Of a stretch of 22,692 nucleotides of DNA, positions 15,687 through 22,614 are shown piece after piece. The stretch's first letter is position 1, and each line of letters starts with the position of its first letter. This DNA comes from UBA12481 sp012523435 (GTDB taxonomy: Bacteria; Bacteroidota; Bacteroidia; Bacteroidales; UBA12481). The notes under the pieces were generated by a model. The model was given only the letters and a program-made list of their open reading frames with translations, had not been told where the DNA came from and did not search any database. The stretch lies in the NCBI GenBank assembly GCA_028686135.1, contig JAQUCP010000029.1:1-22692 (forward strand), written 5' to 3'. Both the position numbers and the translations under genes were made by a program.

Positions 15687-16589
15687 ATGAGGCTATCTGT
15701 TATTCGCAAGTTTCTGTCTGAGGTGCTTACTGGAATCCATCCCGACCGGGAGATCGAAGCGTTTGCACGAATCATTGCCGAGGATCTGACCGGCATGAGC
15801 GGGGTAGAGGTGCGACTGAATCAGGATTTGGCCTTAACGCCGGTTCAGACGGCTCGTCTGATCGAGATCACGGAGAGGTTGAAGCATTCGGAGCCCATTC
15901 AGTATATCCTCGGGGAGACCGAGTTTTACGGCCTGCCTTTCAGGGTGGGGCCGGGGGTGCTCATTCCCCGAGGCGAGACCGAGGAGCTGGTGGAGCTGAT
16001 CATCAGGGATCAGAAGGGACAATCCCCATCCGAGCCAGCTTGCCAGGGGGGAACCACTATCCTGGATATCGGTTGTGGCTCCGGGGCCATCGCCATTGCC
16101 CTGGCACGGAATCTCCCGGATGCACAGGTGCTGGCAGTGGACGTGTCGGGCGAGGCACTAACCATGACCCGCGATAATGCCCGCCTGAATCAGGTTCCGA
16201 TACAAATCTTCAAGTGGGATGTTCTGAATCGGGGATCTTCACCGATTGATCCACTTACCCGCCAGCCTTTTGAGCTGCCCGCTCTTGATGTGATCGTTAG
16301 TAATCCTCCGTATATTCCACTAAATGAGCGAGATATAATGGATCGCCTGGTTACGGCTCATGAGCCTGATACGGCCCTGTTTGTGCCCGATGCTGATCCA
16401 CTGATCTTTTACAGGCAGATTATCCGGATCGCCAATGCTCATCTCAGACCTGAGGGGTGTGTTTACGTCGAGGTTCACCATCCGCTTGCCTTGGCCACCA
16501 AGGAGCTTTTTCAGGCCCATTTTGGCCGGGTGGATTTATTCTCCGATATTCATGGTCGTAACCGGATGATCAGAGGAACCGATGGATAA
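15687..16589 (+). CDS. prmC: Peptide chain release factor N5-glutamine methyltransferase PrmC
   Basis: PrmC methylates the Gln of the GGQ motif in release factors RF1 and RF2 using S-adenosylmethionine. I place the start at 15687 (MRLSVIRKFLSEVL), because the upstream in-frame ATG at 15645 would translate the tRNA terminator hairpin. The resulting 300 residues are the usual length. The N-terminal helical domain recognises the release factor. QYILGETEFYGLPFRV and LIPRGETEELVE are typical PrmC segments. Motif I is LDIGCGSGAIAIALA, and the catalytic NPPY is at residues 206-209 in VSNPPYIP. The stop overlaps the recX start by 8 bases, so the two are translationally coupled. Confidence 0.95.
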   Translation: MRLSVIRKFLSEVLTGIHPDREIEAFARIIAEDLTGMSGVEVRLNQDLALTPVQTARLIEITERLKHSEPIQYILGETEFYGLPFRVGPGVLIPRGETEELVELIIRDQKGQSPSEPACQGGTTILDIGCGSGAIAIALARNLPDAQVLAVDVSGEALTMTRDNARLNQVPIQIFKWDVLNRGSSPIDPLTRQPFELPALDVIVSNPPYIPLNERDIMDRLVTAHEPDTALFVPDADPLIFYRQIIRIANAHLRPEGCVYVEVHHPLALATKELFQAHFGRVDLFSDIHGRNRMIRGTDG

Positions 16590-17037
16590 GAACCAGGCAC
16601 TGAGTAAGGCCATGGCCTATTGCGCCCGTCAGGAACATGCGGAGGGTGAGGTGCGGGGAAAGCTGCGCTCCTGGGGGTTGACGGAGAATGACACCGACCA
16701 GATTATCAGTAAATTAATTCAGGAAAAGTTCCTCGATAACGAACGTTACGCCCGTGCTTTTGTCAGGGATAAACTCACCCTAAACGGCTGGGGCCGGATT
16801 AAAATCCGATATATGCTCCACGGCAAGGGCGTCGAAAGCCGGATCATCGACAAAGCGCTCGACGAGATTGATGAGGAGCACTATCTGGGGATTCTGAAAG
16901 ATCTCCTTGAAAAGAAAGCCCGAACCCTCAAGAACGAAGAAAACCCCCTGATCGTCAGGCAGAAATTGATCAACTTCGCCATGGGCAGAGGGTTTGAACC
17001 CGACCGGGTGGTGCCCTTGCTCCGGATGATTCAATAA
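16582..17037 (+). CDS. recX: Regulatory protein RecX
   Basis: This 151-residue helical protein matches RecX, which binds RecA filaments and limits RecA activity. Typical segments are YCARQEHAEGEVRGKL, KLIQEKFLDNERYARAFVRD (core of the second repeat) and GWGRIKIRYMLHGKGVESRII. It overlaps the 3' end of prmC by 8 bases. The last 12 codons and the stop (16999-17037) are duplicated exactly at 20465-20503, as part of a longer repeat that continues into the intergenic region. The recX frame itself is intact. Confidence 0.92.
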   Translation: MDKNQALSKAMAYCARQEHAEGEVRGKLRSWGLTENDTDQIISKLIQEKFLDNERYARAFVRDKLTLNGWGRIKIRYMLHGKGVESRIIDKALDEIDEEHYLGILKDLLEKKARTLKNEENPLIVRQKLINFAMGRGFEPDRVVPLLRMIQ

Positions 17038-17232
17038 TGATTTCGGTTAATTGCAAGAGGTTTTGAATTATGTTAAAAAAATGTTAAAACATAGTAAAGC
17101 AGGGTTCCCTTTTGGTCAATTCTATGATAAACAAGTAACTGATTCCTGCACAATCCTTTCCATCATACCAGAAAGGAGGTTAACTGAAAAGTCGCGCATT
17201 TAATCCAGGTAAGGAGTGTCAGCCGGGAAAAG
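16999..17232 (+). repeat. Promoter-leader repeat, copy A (starts inside recX)
   Basis: This 234-base segment matches copy B at 20465-20698 with 10 substitutions and no gaps. The differences are at 17038, 17049, 17106, 17107, 17124, 17134, 17149, 17153, 17159 and 17162. The first 39 bases (recX tail) and the last 70 bases (17163-17232) are identical. The copy contains ATGTTAAA direct repeats and a perfect AAAGGAGG at 17172-17179, and ends 39 bases before the ATG of the metallopeptidase gene. I see no transposase, no target-site duplication and no clear terminal inverted repeats. Confidence 0.93.
17070..17098 (+). promoter_or_regulatory. Phased ATGTTAAA direct repeats, possible operator (copy A)
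   Basis: ATGTTAAA occurs at 17070 and 17081, 11 bases apart. A degenerate third unit, ATAGTAAA, starts at 17091. This spacing puts the boxes on one face of the helix, as in OmpR/PhoB-family operators. TATGAT at 17122-17127 downstream could be a -10-like element. Confidence 0.4.
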
Positions 17233-17271
17233 TGAAATTGTGTCAATATAGAGAAATGAAAATCTAATACA

Positions 17272-19170
17272 ATGAAAAACATTAAAGTTATTTTACTTTT
17301 TTTCTTATTATCTGTAATTCCATTTTCGAGCGAGGCACAGATAAGTGAAAAGAGCCTATTTAATGTAGTCGAATTAGACGATAGGAATTTCTCTATTAAT
17401 GAATTGGCTAAAGTAAAGAGCATTAAAAGAAGCCCCGTTTATAATGCTATTTATGGAGTAATTCTGAGAAGCATTTCAAATTCCATTACAAATACCGGCA
17501 ATGGGGCACTTGTAATTAGATTACCAGGTATTAAGGATGCTTTGATTGCATGTCCGAAATCATTTAACTATCAAGATGACAGCAACTTCGCATGGTGTGG
17601 TGACTTTAAGGATTCACCTGGTGAATTGTCATTGTATTCGCATGAGGGATTAGTTGCTGGAAGAATAAATATTAAGGGCCGAATTTTTGAGATACAACCA
17701 ACCAGTAAAAACAAGGGTTTATTATTGGAGATTAATTCAAGTTTCTTGAATAAAGCGTATGATATGCCGCCATCTGGGATTGATACCCTTATTGACGATG
17801 GGGGGGGTAGTAGTGGAGGTGGAGGAGAGCCGGTTGTAGTAAGCGTACTGGTTTTATATACAAGCCAAGTTTTGGAATATCAAAATAACCCAATTGCTTT
17901 TGCCAATTCTGTTTTTGGCACATTGGATCCCATAGTTACCAATTTAGATAATAGTTTAATGTTTAATTTAGTAGGTGTAAGGCAGCTAGATGACTTTGAG
18001 GAGGTCTGGAATGATATTGAATTGACTATGAACAATTTCGTTGAAAATCAAACCGTAGCTTACTATCGAGACCTAGACAGAGCCGACATAGTGGTTTTGT
18101 TAACAAATGCAACTCCAACAATGAATCAAGGGTACATAATTTGGGACCCTTTCACTCAAACTAATTTGCATGTTCTGGGAATGGCCAACTGCATTGACTG
18201 TGACGCCTCTAAACCCTATGCAATTGTTGATGCCCCGTTTGCAATAAACCATCTCACCTTTGCACACGAAGTTTCTCACCTTTTTGGTGCGCGCCATCAA
18301 TGGGCGGCAGATAATACCAACACTTATGCTCATGCTTATAAAGTTGAATACGACAATCAGAATTATGCTTCGCTAATGTATATTCCATTTGTCTCCGAGC
18401 AAAATAACACAACCCGACAAGCAAGATTGTCTGATCCAGATTACTTTAAGTATGGTCAACCTTTTGGGGCAGAAAATGCAGATAACTCAAGAAAAGTTGA
18501 ATCGACAGCTGTTCAGATATCAAACTTTAGAACTGATCAGCCTGGCGAATCAATATTCGTTAACATATCTGGGCCAACCAACTGTATGACTGGTGTTGAC
18601 TACACCTGGGTTGCCAATGCTATCGGTGGATCTGGAGGTTATGCTTACCAGTGGAAGGTCTCCACTAATGGGTATAAATATTATGATTTCTCTGATGAAA
18701 CGACTGACAGTTTAGTGAAACAGTTTCCACCAGATCTTCAAATCTGGTATCTGAAAGTGGAAGTTGAATCAAGCGATTCAAAGTATGGTTGTGCCACTCT
18801 GGTTGTTCATTTAAGTAATTATTTGCCGTTGCCCGTCTCAACAACTGGATTTTTCTCAAATGGTAATTTGATGATTCTCTCAGAAGAGGATTCTCCCACT
18901 GAGGAGATTAGGATAAGAACCGAATTTGTCGTGTATCCAAACCCTCTGAAAATTAATTCTATCGTAGAACTCTTTATGACTTATGATTCCGATGTATTCT
19001 TTGAAATCCTCGACTTGAAAGGAAATGTTTTTTCTTCCCAGGTTATTCACAATGTAAAACAAGGGAAAACAATAATCAACATTAATGAGGTTCCTAATCA
19101 GATTGGTGTTTATTTATTTAAAATTCAGACCTCCAATGAAGTCCTTACTAAGAAAGTATTCGTTTATTAA
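17272..19170 (+). CDS. Secreted zinc metallopeptidase (reprolysin/M12B-like) with T9SS sorting domain
   Basis: This 632-residue protein starts with a signal peptide (MKNIKVILLFFLLSVIPFSS). A pro-domain-like region (about 25-175) leads to a Gly-rich linker (GGGSSGGGGE) and a metzincin catalytic domain opening with VVSVLVLYTSQ. The zinc motif is HEVSHLFGARH (His332, Glu333, His336, His342), the extended metzincin form. An Ig/PKD-like domain with paired cysteines spans about 425-510. The last 75 residues (YPNPLKINSIVELFM to the end) form a T9SS sorting domain, so the protein should be exported and attached to the surface or released. The gene is clearly AT-richer than its neighbours (17 G/C in 17281-17340), which hints at recent acquisition. 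The ATG lies 39 bases after repeat copy A. Confidence 0.87.
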   Translation: MKNIKVILLFFLLSVIPFSSEAQISEKSLFNVVELDDRNFSINELAKVKSIKRSPVYNAIYGVILRSISNSITNTGNGALVIRLPGIKDALIACPKSFNYQDDSNFAWCGDFKDSPGELSLYSHEGLVAGRINIKGRIFEIQPTSKNKGLLLEINSSFLNKAYDMPPSGIDTLIDDGGGSSGGGGEPVVVSVLVLYTSQVLEYQNNPIAFANSVFGTLDPIVTNLDNSLMFNLVGVRQLDDFEEVWNDIELTMNNFVENQTVAYYRDLDRADIVVLLTNATPTMNQGYIIWDPFTQTNLHVLGMANCIDCDASKPYAIVDAPFAINHLTFAHEVSHLFGARHQWAADNTNTYAHAYKVEYDNQNYASLMYIPFVSEQNNTTRQARLSDPDYFKYGQPFGAENADNSRKVESTAVQISNFRTDQPGESIFVNISGPTNCMTGVDYTWVANAIGGSGGYAYQWKVSTNGYKYYDFSDETTDSLVKQFPPDLQIWYLKVEVESSDSKYGCATLVVHLSNYLPLPVSTTGFFSNGNLMILSEEDSPTEEIRIRTEFVVYPNPLKINSIVELFMTYDSDVFFEILDLKGNVFSSQVIHNVKQGKTIININEVPNQIGVYLFKIQTSNEVLTKKVFVY

Positions 19171-19211
19171 TAAATGCCCACCTGCGGCAGATTTCATCAT
19201 ACCAGTTTAAA

Positions 19212-20399
19212 ATGAGACCAAGTACTTGTCATTCAGCGAGTTATGTTTTAGCGACTTGCATGATCCTGTTATCTGGACCAACAGTCACCGCTCAAAACAA
19301 GTGGGAACGAAAAGCTGATCTTCCCGAGGTTCATGTGAATGCGGTTTCTTTCAGCTTTGGCGATTACGGATACCTCGGCACGGGAATTAGCTCCGGCAAT
19401 GGCAATTTGGTTTACCGTTACGATCCCCAAAATGATAAATGGGAAAGGTATTCGGTTATGCCTGGACCACCACGCGATGAAGCTTTTTGTTTTCCCTTCA
19501 AGGATAGGATTATCATTGGCGGCGGGCTCAACACACTTGGTGCCAATGATAATGAACTGTGGGAGTTTGATCCTGTGGAGAATACGTGGAATCGAAGAAA
19601 TGACCTGCCGTTTCACTTTCATAATCGATATTTGGCAATAGGTTTTTCCATCAACGATAAGGGCTATTTAAAACGACCCGAAATAGATGATTATGGTTCT
19701 CTTGTCGAATACGACCCCATCACAGATGAATGGACAAGGCGAGCCGATTTTCCAGGAATCGGGGTATTCCAACAGGTTGGTTTCTCGTTGCTTGGCAAAG
19801 GTTATGTTGGTCTGGGCTTTGGTGACAGGCAGCTAACAAGTGAATGGTGGGAGTATGATCCTGCCCTGAATCGATGGGAAAGAAAAGCTAATTTTCCGGG
19901 CTACCAAAGGTATGATGCGGTAAGTTTTACCATAGGCCGTCGCGGTTATGTTGGCTCAGGGTTGAACTGGGACTATGGCCCAATACTGAATGACTTTTGG
20001 GAGTATTCTCCAGACACTGATTCCTGGTCAAGAATCGCTGATTGCCCCTTTCAGACCCTCTACAGCTCTACTTTTTCGATCAATGGCAAAGGATACTACG
20101 CAACAGGTTTAGGAGAGTATGAAACCTGGGAATACACTCCCAGGATCAATTCCGTTCCTACGGTGGAGAATCCTACCTTGATCCACCTTTATCCCAATCC
20201 AGCCCATGATCATGTTTATGTCAAGTCGTCCTGGCCAAAGCTTGATGAACTAAAGGTCTATTCCATCACCGGAACCTTTGTAGGGTCCCTGGCAGTGAAA
20301 GATAATCGAATAGATCTTAGAAGCTTAGAGTCTGGATTGTACTATTTCGTGGATGACTCAGGTGCCATCAGCGCTGGCAAGATGTTAGTGATCTTTTAA
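19212..20399 (+). CDS. Secreted kelch-repeat beta-propeller protein with T9SS sorting domain
   Basis: This 395-residue protein has a signal peptide ending near TVTAQ. Six kelch units follow at roughly 50-residue spacing. Each has W-x-R before a D/N-x-P turn and a glycine-rich strand, for example NKWERKADLP, NTWNRRNDLP, DEWTRRADFP, NRWERKANFP and DSWSRIADCP. They predict a six-bladed propeller, a fold used for binding rather than catalysis. The C-terminus from about residue 318 (HLYPNPAHDHVYVKS to GKMLVIF) is a T9SS sorting domain. It begins 41 bases after the metallopeptidase gene in the same direction and is probably expressed from the same promoter. Base composition lies between that of the metallopeptidase gene and the core genes. 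Confidence 0.85.
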   Translation: MRPSTCHSASYVLATCMILLSGPTVTAQNKWERKADLPEVHVNAVSFSFGDYGYLGTGISSGNGNLVYRYDPQNDKWERYSVMPGPPRDEAFCFPFKDRIIIGGGLNTLGANDNELWEFDPVENTWNRRNDLPFHFHNRYLAIGFSINDKGYLKRPEIDDYGSLVEYDPITDEWTRRADFPGIGVFQQVGFSLLGKGYVGLGFGDRQLTSEWWEYDPALNRWERKANFPGYQRYDAVSFTIGRRGYVGSGLNWDYGPILNDFWEYSPDTDSWSRIADCPFQTLYSSTFSINGKGYYATGLGEYETWEYTPRINSVPTVENPTLIHLYPNPAHDHVYVKSSWPKLDELKVYSITGTFVGSLAVKDNRIDLRSLESGLYYFVDDSGAISAGKMLVIF

Positions 20400-20464
20400 T
20401 CAATTATCCGTATTGTTTGTCCTGAATTGTTCTCCGGGCTTTGCCGAAATCATCGCCTCAACCC

Positions 20465-20503
20465 CCCGACCGGGTGGTGCCCTTGCTCCGGATGATTCAA
20501 TAA
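20465..20503 (+). pseudogene. Duplicated recX 3' tail (12 codons and stop)
   Basis: These 39 bases are identical to the end of recX and would encode PDRVVPLLRMIQ and a TAA stop. No recX sequence precedes them: similarity ends abruptly at the CCCGACC junction. It is the left edge of repeat copy B and marks a duplication or insertion boundary. Confidence 0.93.
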
Positions 20504-20535
20504 AGATTTCGGTTCATTGCAAGAGGTTTTGAATT

Positions 20536-20564
20536 ATGTTAAAAAAATGTTAAAACATAGTAAA
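20536..20564 (+). promoter_or_regulatory. Phased ATGTTAAA direct repeats, possible operator (copy B)
   Basis: The arrangement is the same as in copy A: ATGTTAAA at 20536 and 20547, and the degenerate ATAGTAAA at 20557. This block is unchanged between A and B. Confidence 0.4.
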
Positions 20565-20742
20565 GCAGGGTAGCCTTTTGGTCAATTCTCTGATAAACAG
20601 GTAACTGATTCCTGTACATTCCTTACCGTCATACCAGAAAGGAGGTTAACTGAAAAGTCGCGCATTTAATCCAGGTAAGGAGTGTCAGCCGGGAAAAGGG
20701 GAAGTGAGAATATCCTGTTTTTATTAACAAAAGTGAATTGAC

Positions 20743-21159
20743 ATGAAAAAGTTTTTGTTCGCTTCTCTAGTAGCCTGTGTGATTCTTCTCGGGCAGAGTT
20801 TTAAAGTCGAGGCACCAGTCCTTAATCCCAATCCGGTACCACCTGCATCAAGGGTTTGTATTAATAATTGTATATATTTTGACCTCTATGCGATTAAGGT
20901 TGTTTTTACGGGGAAAATGTACAGCGATAATACTCTTTCTCATCAATGTGAGGATATAGTAGCATATCCAAGTGGTCAAACATTTTTTAATGCTGATATT
21001 TTTTATTGGGTTGATGATTACACATGGGTTACCGCTCATGTTTGGGTTAAAAAGTATAGTAACTCAAATTGGACTTCTCTGGGTAGTTGCAGTACAATTC
21101 ATTCATCTTACACTATTAATGAACCAAACTGTTTAAACTGCTTAACATTTAGCATGTAG
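20743..21159 (+). CDS. Small secreted cysteine-containing protein, unknown function
   Basis: This 138-residue protein has a clear signal peptide (MKKFLFASLVACVILLGQSF). I recognise no family. The mature part is rich in aromatic and beta-forming residues (DADIFYWVDDYTWVTAHVWV-like pattern around residues 85-105). It has six cysteines arranged as VCINNC near its start, HQC in the middle, GSC, and NCLNC at the end, so disulfide bonds outside the cytoplasm are likely. No T9SS sorting domain is present. The gene sits directly behind repeat copy B, in the same position that the metallopeptidase has behind copy A, suggesting shared regulation. It is AT-rich like the metallopeptidase gene. Confidence 0.65.
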   Translation: MKKFLFASLVACVILLGQSFKVEAPVLNPNPVPPASRVCINNCIYFDLYAIKVVFTGKMYSDNTLSHQCEDIVAYPSGQTFFNADIFYWVDDYTWVTAHVWVKKYSNSNWTSLGSCSTIHSSYTINEPNCLNCLTFSM

Positions 21160-21188
21160 GATCTTTCCGCCTGGGAAGTCCCAATTGA

Positions 21189-21350
21189 AGATTGATTGCT
21201 GATGATTTTGGGAGGGCTATCCTGTCAACAGGAGAGCTTACCCCATTCGGCGATCCAGAGGTATTTCCTCCATTTGCAGATATCACACTGGTTTTTGAGT
21301 TTAAAGCCTCGAAAACGACTGACGACGATCGCCCGATATTCGGTGGTTGA
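21189..21350 (+). pseudogene. 3' remnant of an unidentified gene upstream of the DUF4249 gene
   Basis: An open frame without a start codon runs to a TGA at 21348. It contains GRAILSTGELTPFGDPEVF followed by PPFADITLVFEFKASK. The alternating hydrophobic end resembles a last outer-membrane strand, but I cannot assign a family. A second short open piece in another frame (21160-21194, reading DLSAWEVPIED) abuts it and may belong to the same gene after a frameshift. DUF4249 lipoproteins usually follow a TonB-dependent receptor gene; this may be what is left of such a partner, which is only a guess. The rest of the 21160-21451 gap shows nothing else. Confidence 0.35.
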
Positions 21351-21451
21351 ATTTGGAGAATCTCCGCTATGGATAGGTCATCCAGAAAGATCAAAATAAT
21401 ACTACCTTACGGTGAAATGCGTAAAAGATGATTTCTGAAAACATACTCCAC

Positions 21452-22411
21452 ATGAAAAGGGTTGATTTATTTATGCTGGCTTTGTTGATGCTGGTATCCT
21501 CCTGCTCCGATAAGTTTCAAGTGGTTGATCCGGCGGAACCGGGTCCGGTTATCTATTTTATGATGAACCCGGAGGATAGTGTGTTCTATCTCTCCCTTAC
21601 CAGGACTTTTTCGGGGGATCTTGATGCCTATGAGTTAGCCGGTGATCCGGATCGGGTTTTTTATGATTCGGCTGATATTCGCCTGGAAGCCTGGGAAGGT
21701 CAGTATAAGGTCCAGGAGTTGCAATTCAGTCTTTCCGACCGGGTTAAGAATCCGGGCCTCTTTCCACAGGTGCCCGGCAATTGTTATGAAGCCATTAATA
21801 CGTTTCATCGTGAAGGTGAAATAGATAGTTACCGGATTGTAGTGCAGGCTGAAGGAATGACTGATTCGGCCTTTGCCAGGATTAAGGAGATCCGTCCTTC
21901 CCCGCAACCTCCCTGGTATCCTCGCCAGATTGATTTCTACCCTGAGGGATACCGTTATGATGTGGAAAAAAATCCCCTATTATACCAGCAGCTTCTCTGC
22001 AAATTTCATTATCAAGTTTTTAAAGAGACGTGGGTAGATAAAACAGAAACTTTTATCCTAAGAAAGAGGACAAATGCTGTCGGATTGGAAGATGATCCAA
22101 TTCTGAGGGCTGAATTCTTTTTCACCAGGCTTGCCGCAAATATCAAGCCGGTACATGATACCATTATCAGGAAGTTTGTCTCGTTTGACCTAATATTTTA
22201 TACTGCTGACCAGCACTATCTTGATTATGTTGAAACCTATGAGAAATACGGGGATCTTGATCTGCCTCCCAAGGGTAACATCATCAATGGCTATGGGTTG
22301 TTTTCGATGTTCACGATCAAAAGGTATGAGGATATGGTTCTCGGTCAGCAATCACTTGATTCGCTGTCCATGGGACAGTTTACCCGCCATCTGGGATTTG
22401 TGCGGTGGTGA
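21452..22411 (+). CDS. DUF4249-type lipoprotein
   Basis: I start at 21452, not at the in-frame ATG at 21428, because it gives a clean lipoprotein signal MKRVDLFMLALLMLVSSC. The 319-residue product resembles DUF4249 proteins, a Bacteroidota family of cell-envelope lipoproteins. It has an N-terminal Ig-like region with PVIYFMMNPEDSVFYLSLTR, a middle with YRIVVQAEGMTDSAFARIKE, and the C-terminal NIINGYGLFSMF near the end, where the family has a conserved ING-GIFG-like segment. Such proteins are usually encoded next to a TonB-dependent receptor and are thought to help it on the cell surface. No intact receptor gene is in the window. Biochemical function is unknown. Confidence 0.7.
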   Translation: MKRVDLFMLALLMLVSSCSDKFQVVDPAEPGPVIYFMMNPEDSVFYLSLTRTFSGDLDAYELAGDPDRVFYDSADIRLEAWEGQYKVQELQFSLSDRVKNPGLFPQVPGNCYEAINTFHREGEIDSYRIVVQAEGMTDSAFARIKEIRPSPQPPWYPRQIDFYPEGYRYDVEKNPLLYQQLLCKFHYQVFKETWVDKTETFILRKRTNAVGLEDDPILRAEFFFTRLAANIKPVHDTIIRKFVSFDLIFYTADQHYLDYVETYEKYGDLDLPPKGNIINGYGLFSMFTIKRYEDMVLGQQSLDSLSMGQFTRHLGFVRW

Positions 22412-22496
22412 CCCTCATTCAGCAGATTGCTTACTGCGGGGAAAACTGCGCTCCATTTAGGACTTGTGCAATGCTTGTCGTCTCAGAAGTAGATTT

Positions 22497-22614
22497 ATTT
22501 CGGTTCATTACAAGAGGTTACGAATTATGTTAAATAAATGTTAAAATATGTTAAATAGGGGTTCCCTTTTGCTCAATTCTATGATAAACAAGTAACTGAT
22601 TCCTGCACAATCCT
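22497..22614 (+). repeat. Promoter-leader repeat, copy C (partial)
   Basis: This matches copy A 17040-17157 over 118 bases without gaps, with about 12 substitutions (roughly 90% identity). It lacks the recX tail on the left and the 70-base AAAGGAGG-containing leader on the right. Any gene it would serve lies beyond the window end. Nothing else is visible in 22412-22692. Confidence 0.88.
22527..22555 (+). promoter_or_regulatory. Three phased ATGTTAAA direct repeats, possible operator (copy C)
   Basis: Exact ATGTTAAA boxes start at 22527, 22538 and 22548 (spacing 11 and 10). The third box, degenerate in copies A and B, is perfect here although the rest of this copy is more diverged. Confidence 0.45.

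Larger units (their letters stand above)
20465..20698 (+). repeat. Promoter-leader repeat, copy B
   Basis: About 96% identical to copy A over the full 234 bases, at a constant offset of 3466 with no gaps. It ends 44 bases before the ATG of the small secreted protein at 20743, so it occupies the same leader position as copy A. Where copy C can be compared, B carries the private bases at six of the seven sites that differ between A and B, so B is probably the derived copy. The stretch 20400-20464 before it holds no gene that I can see. Confidence 0.93.

Noticed and set aside
15569..15796. - strand frame ending in RPPACGAGALNQLS
   Set aside because: It is also a translation of the antisense strand of the tRNA, running through the prmC start and the tRNA terminator.
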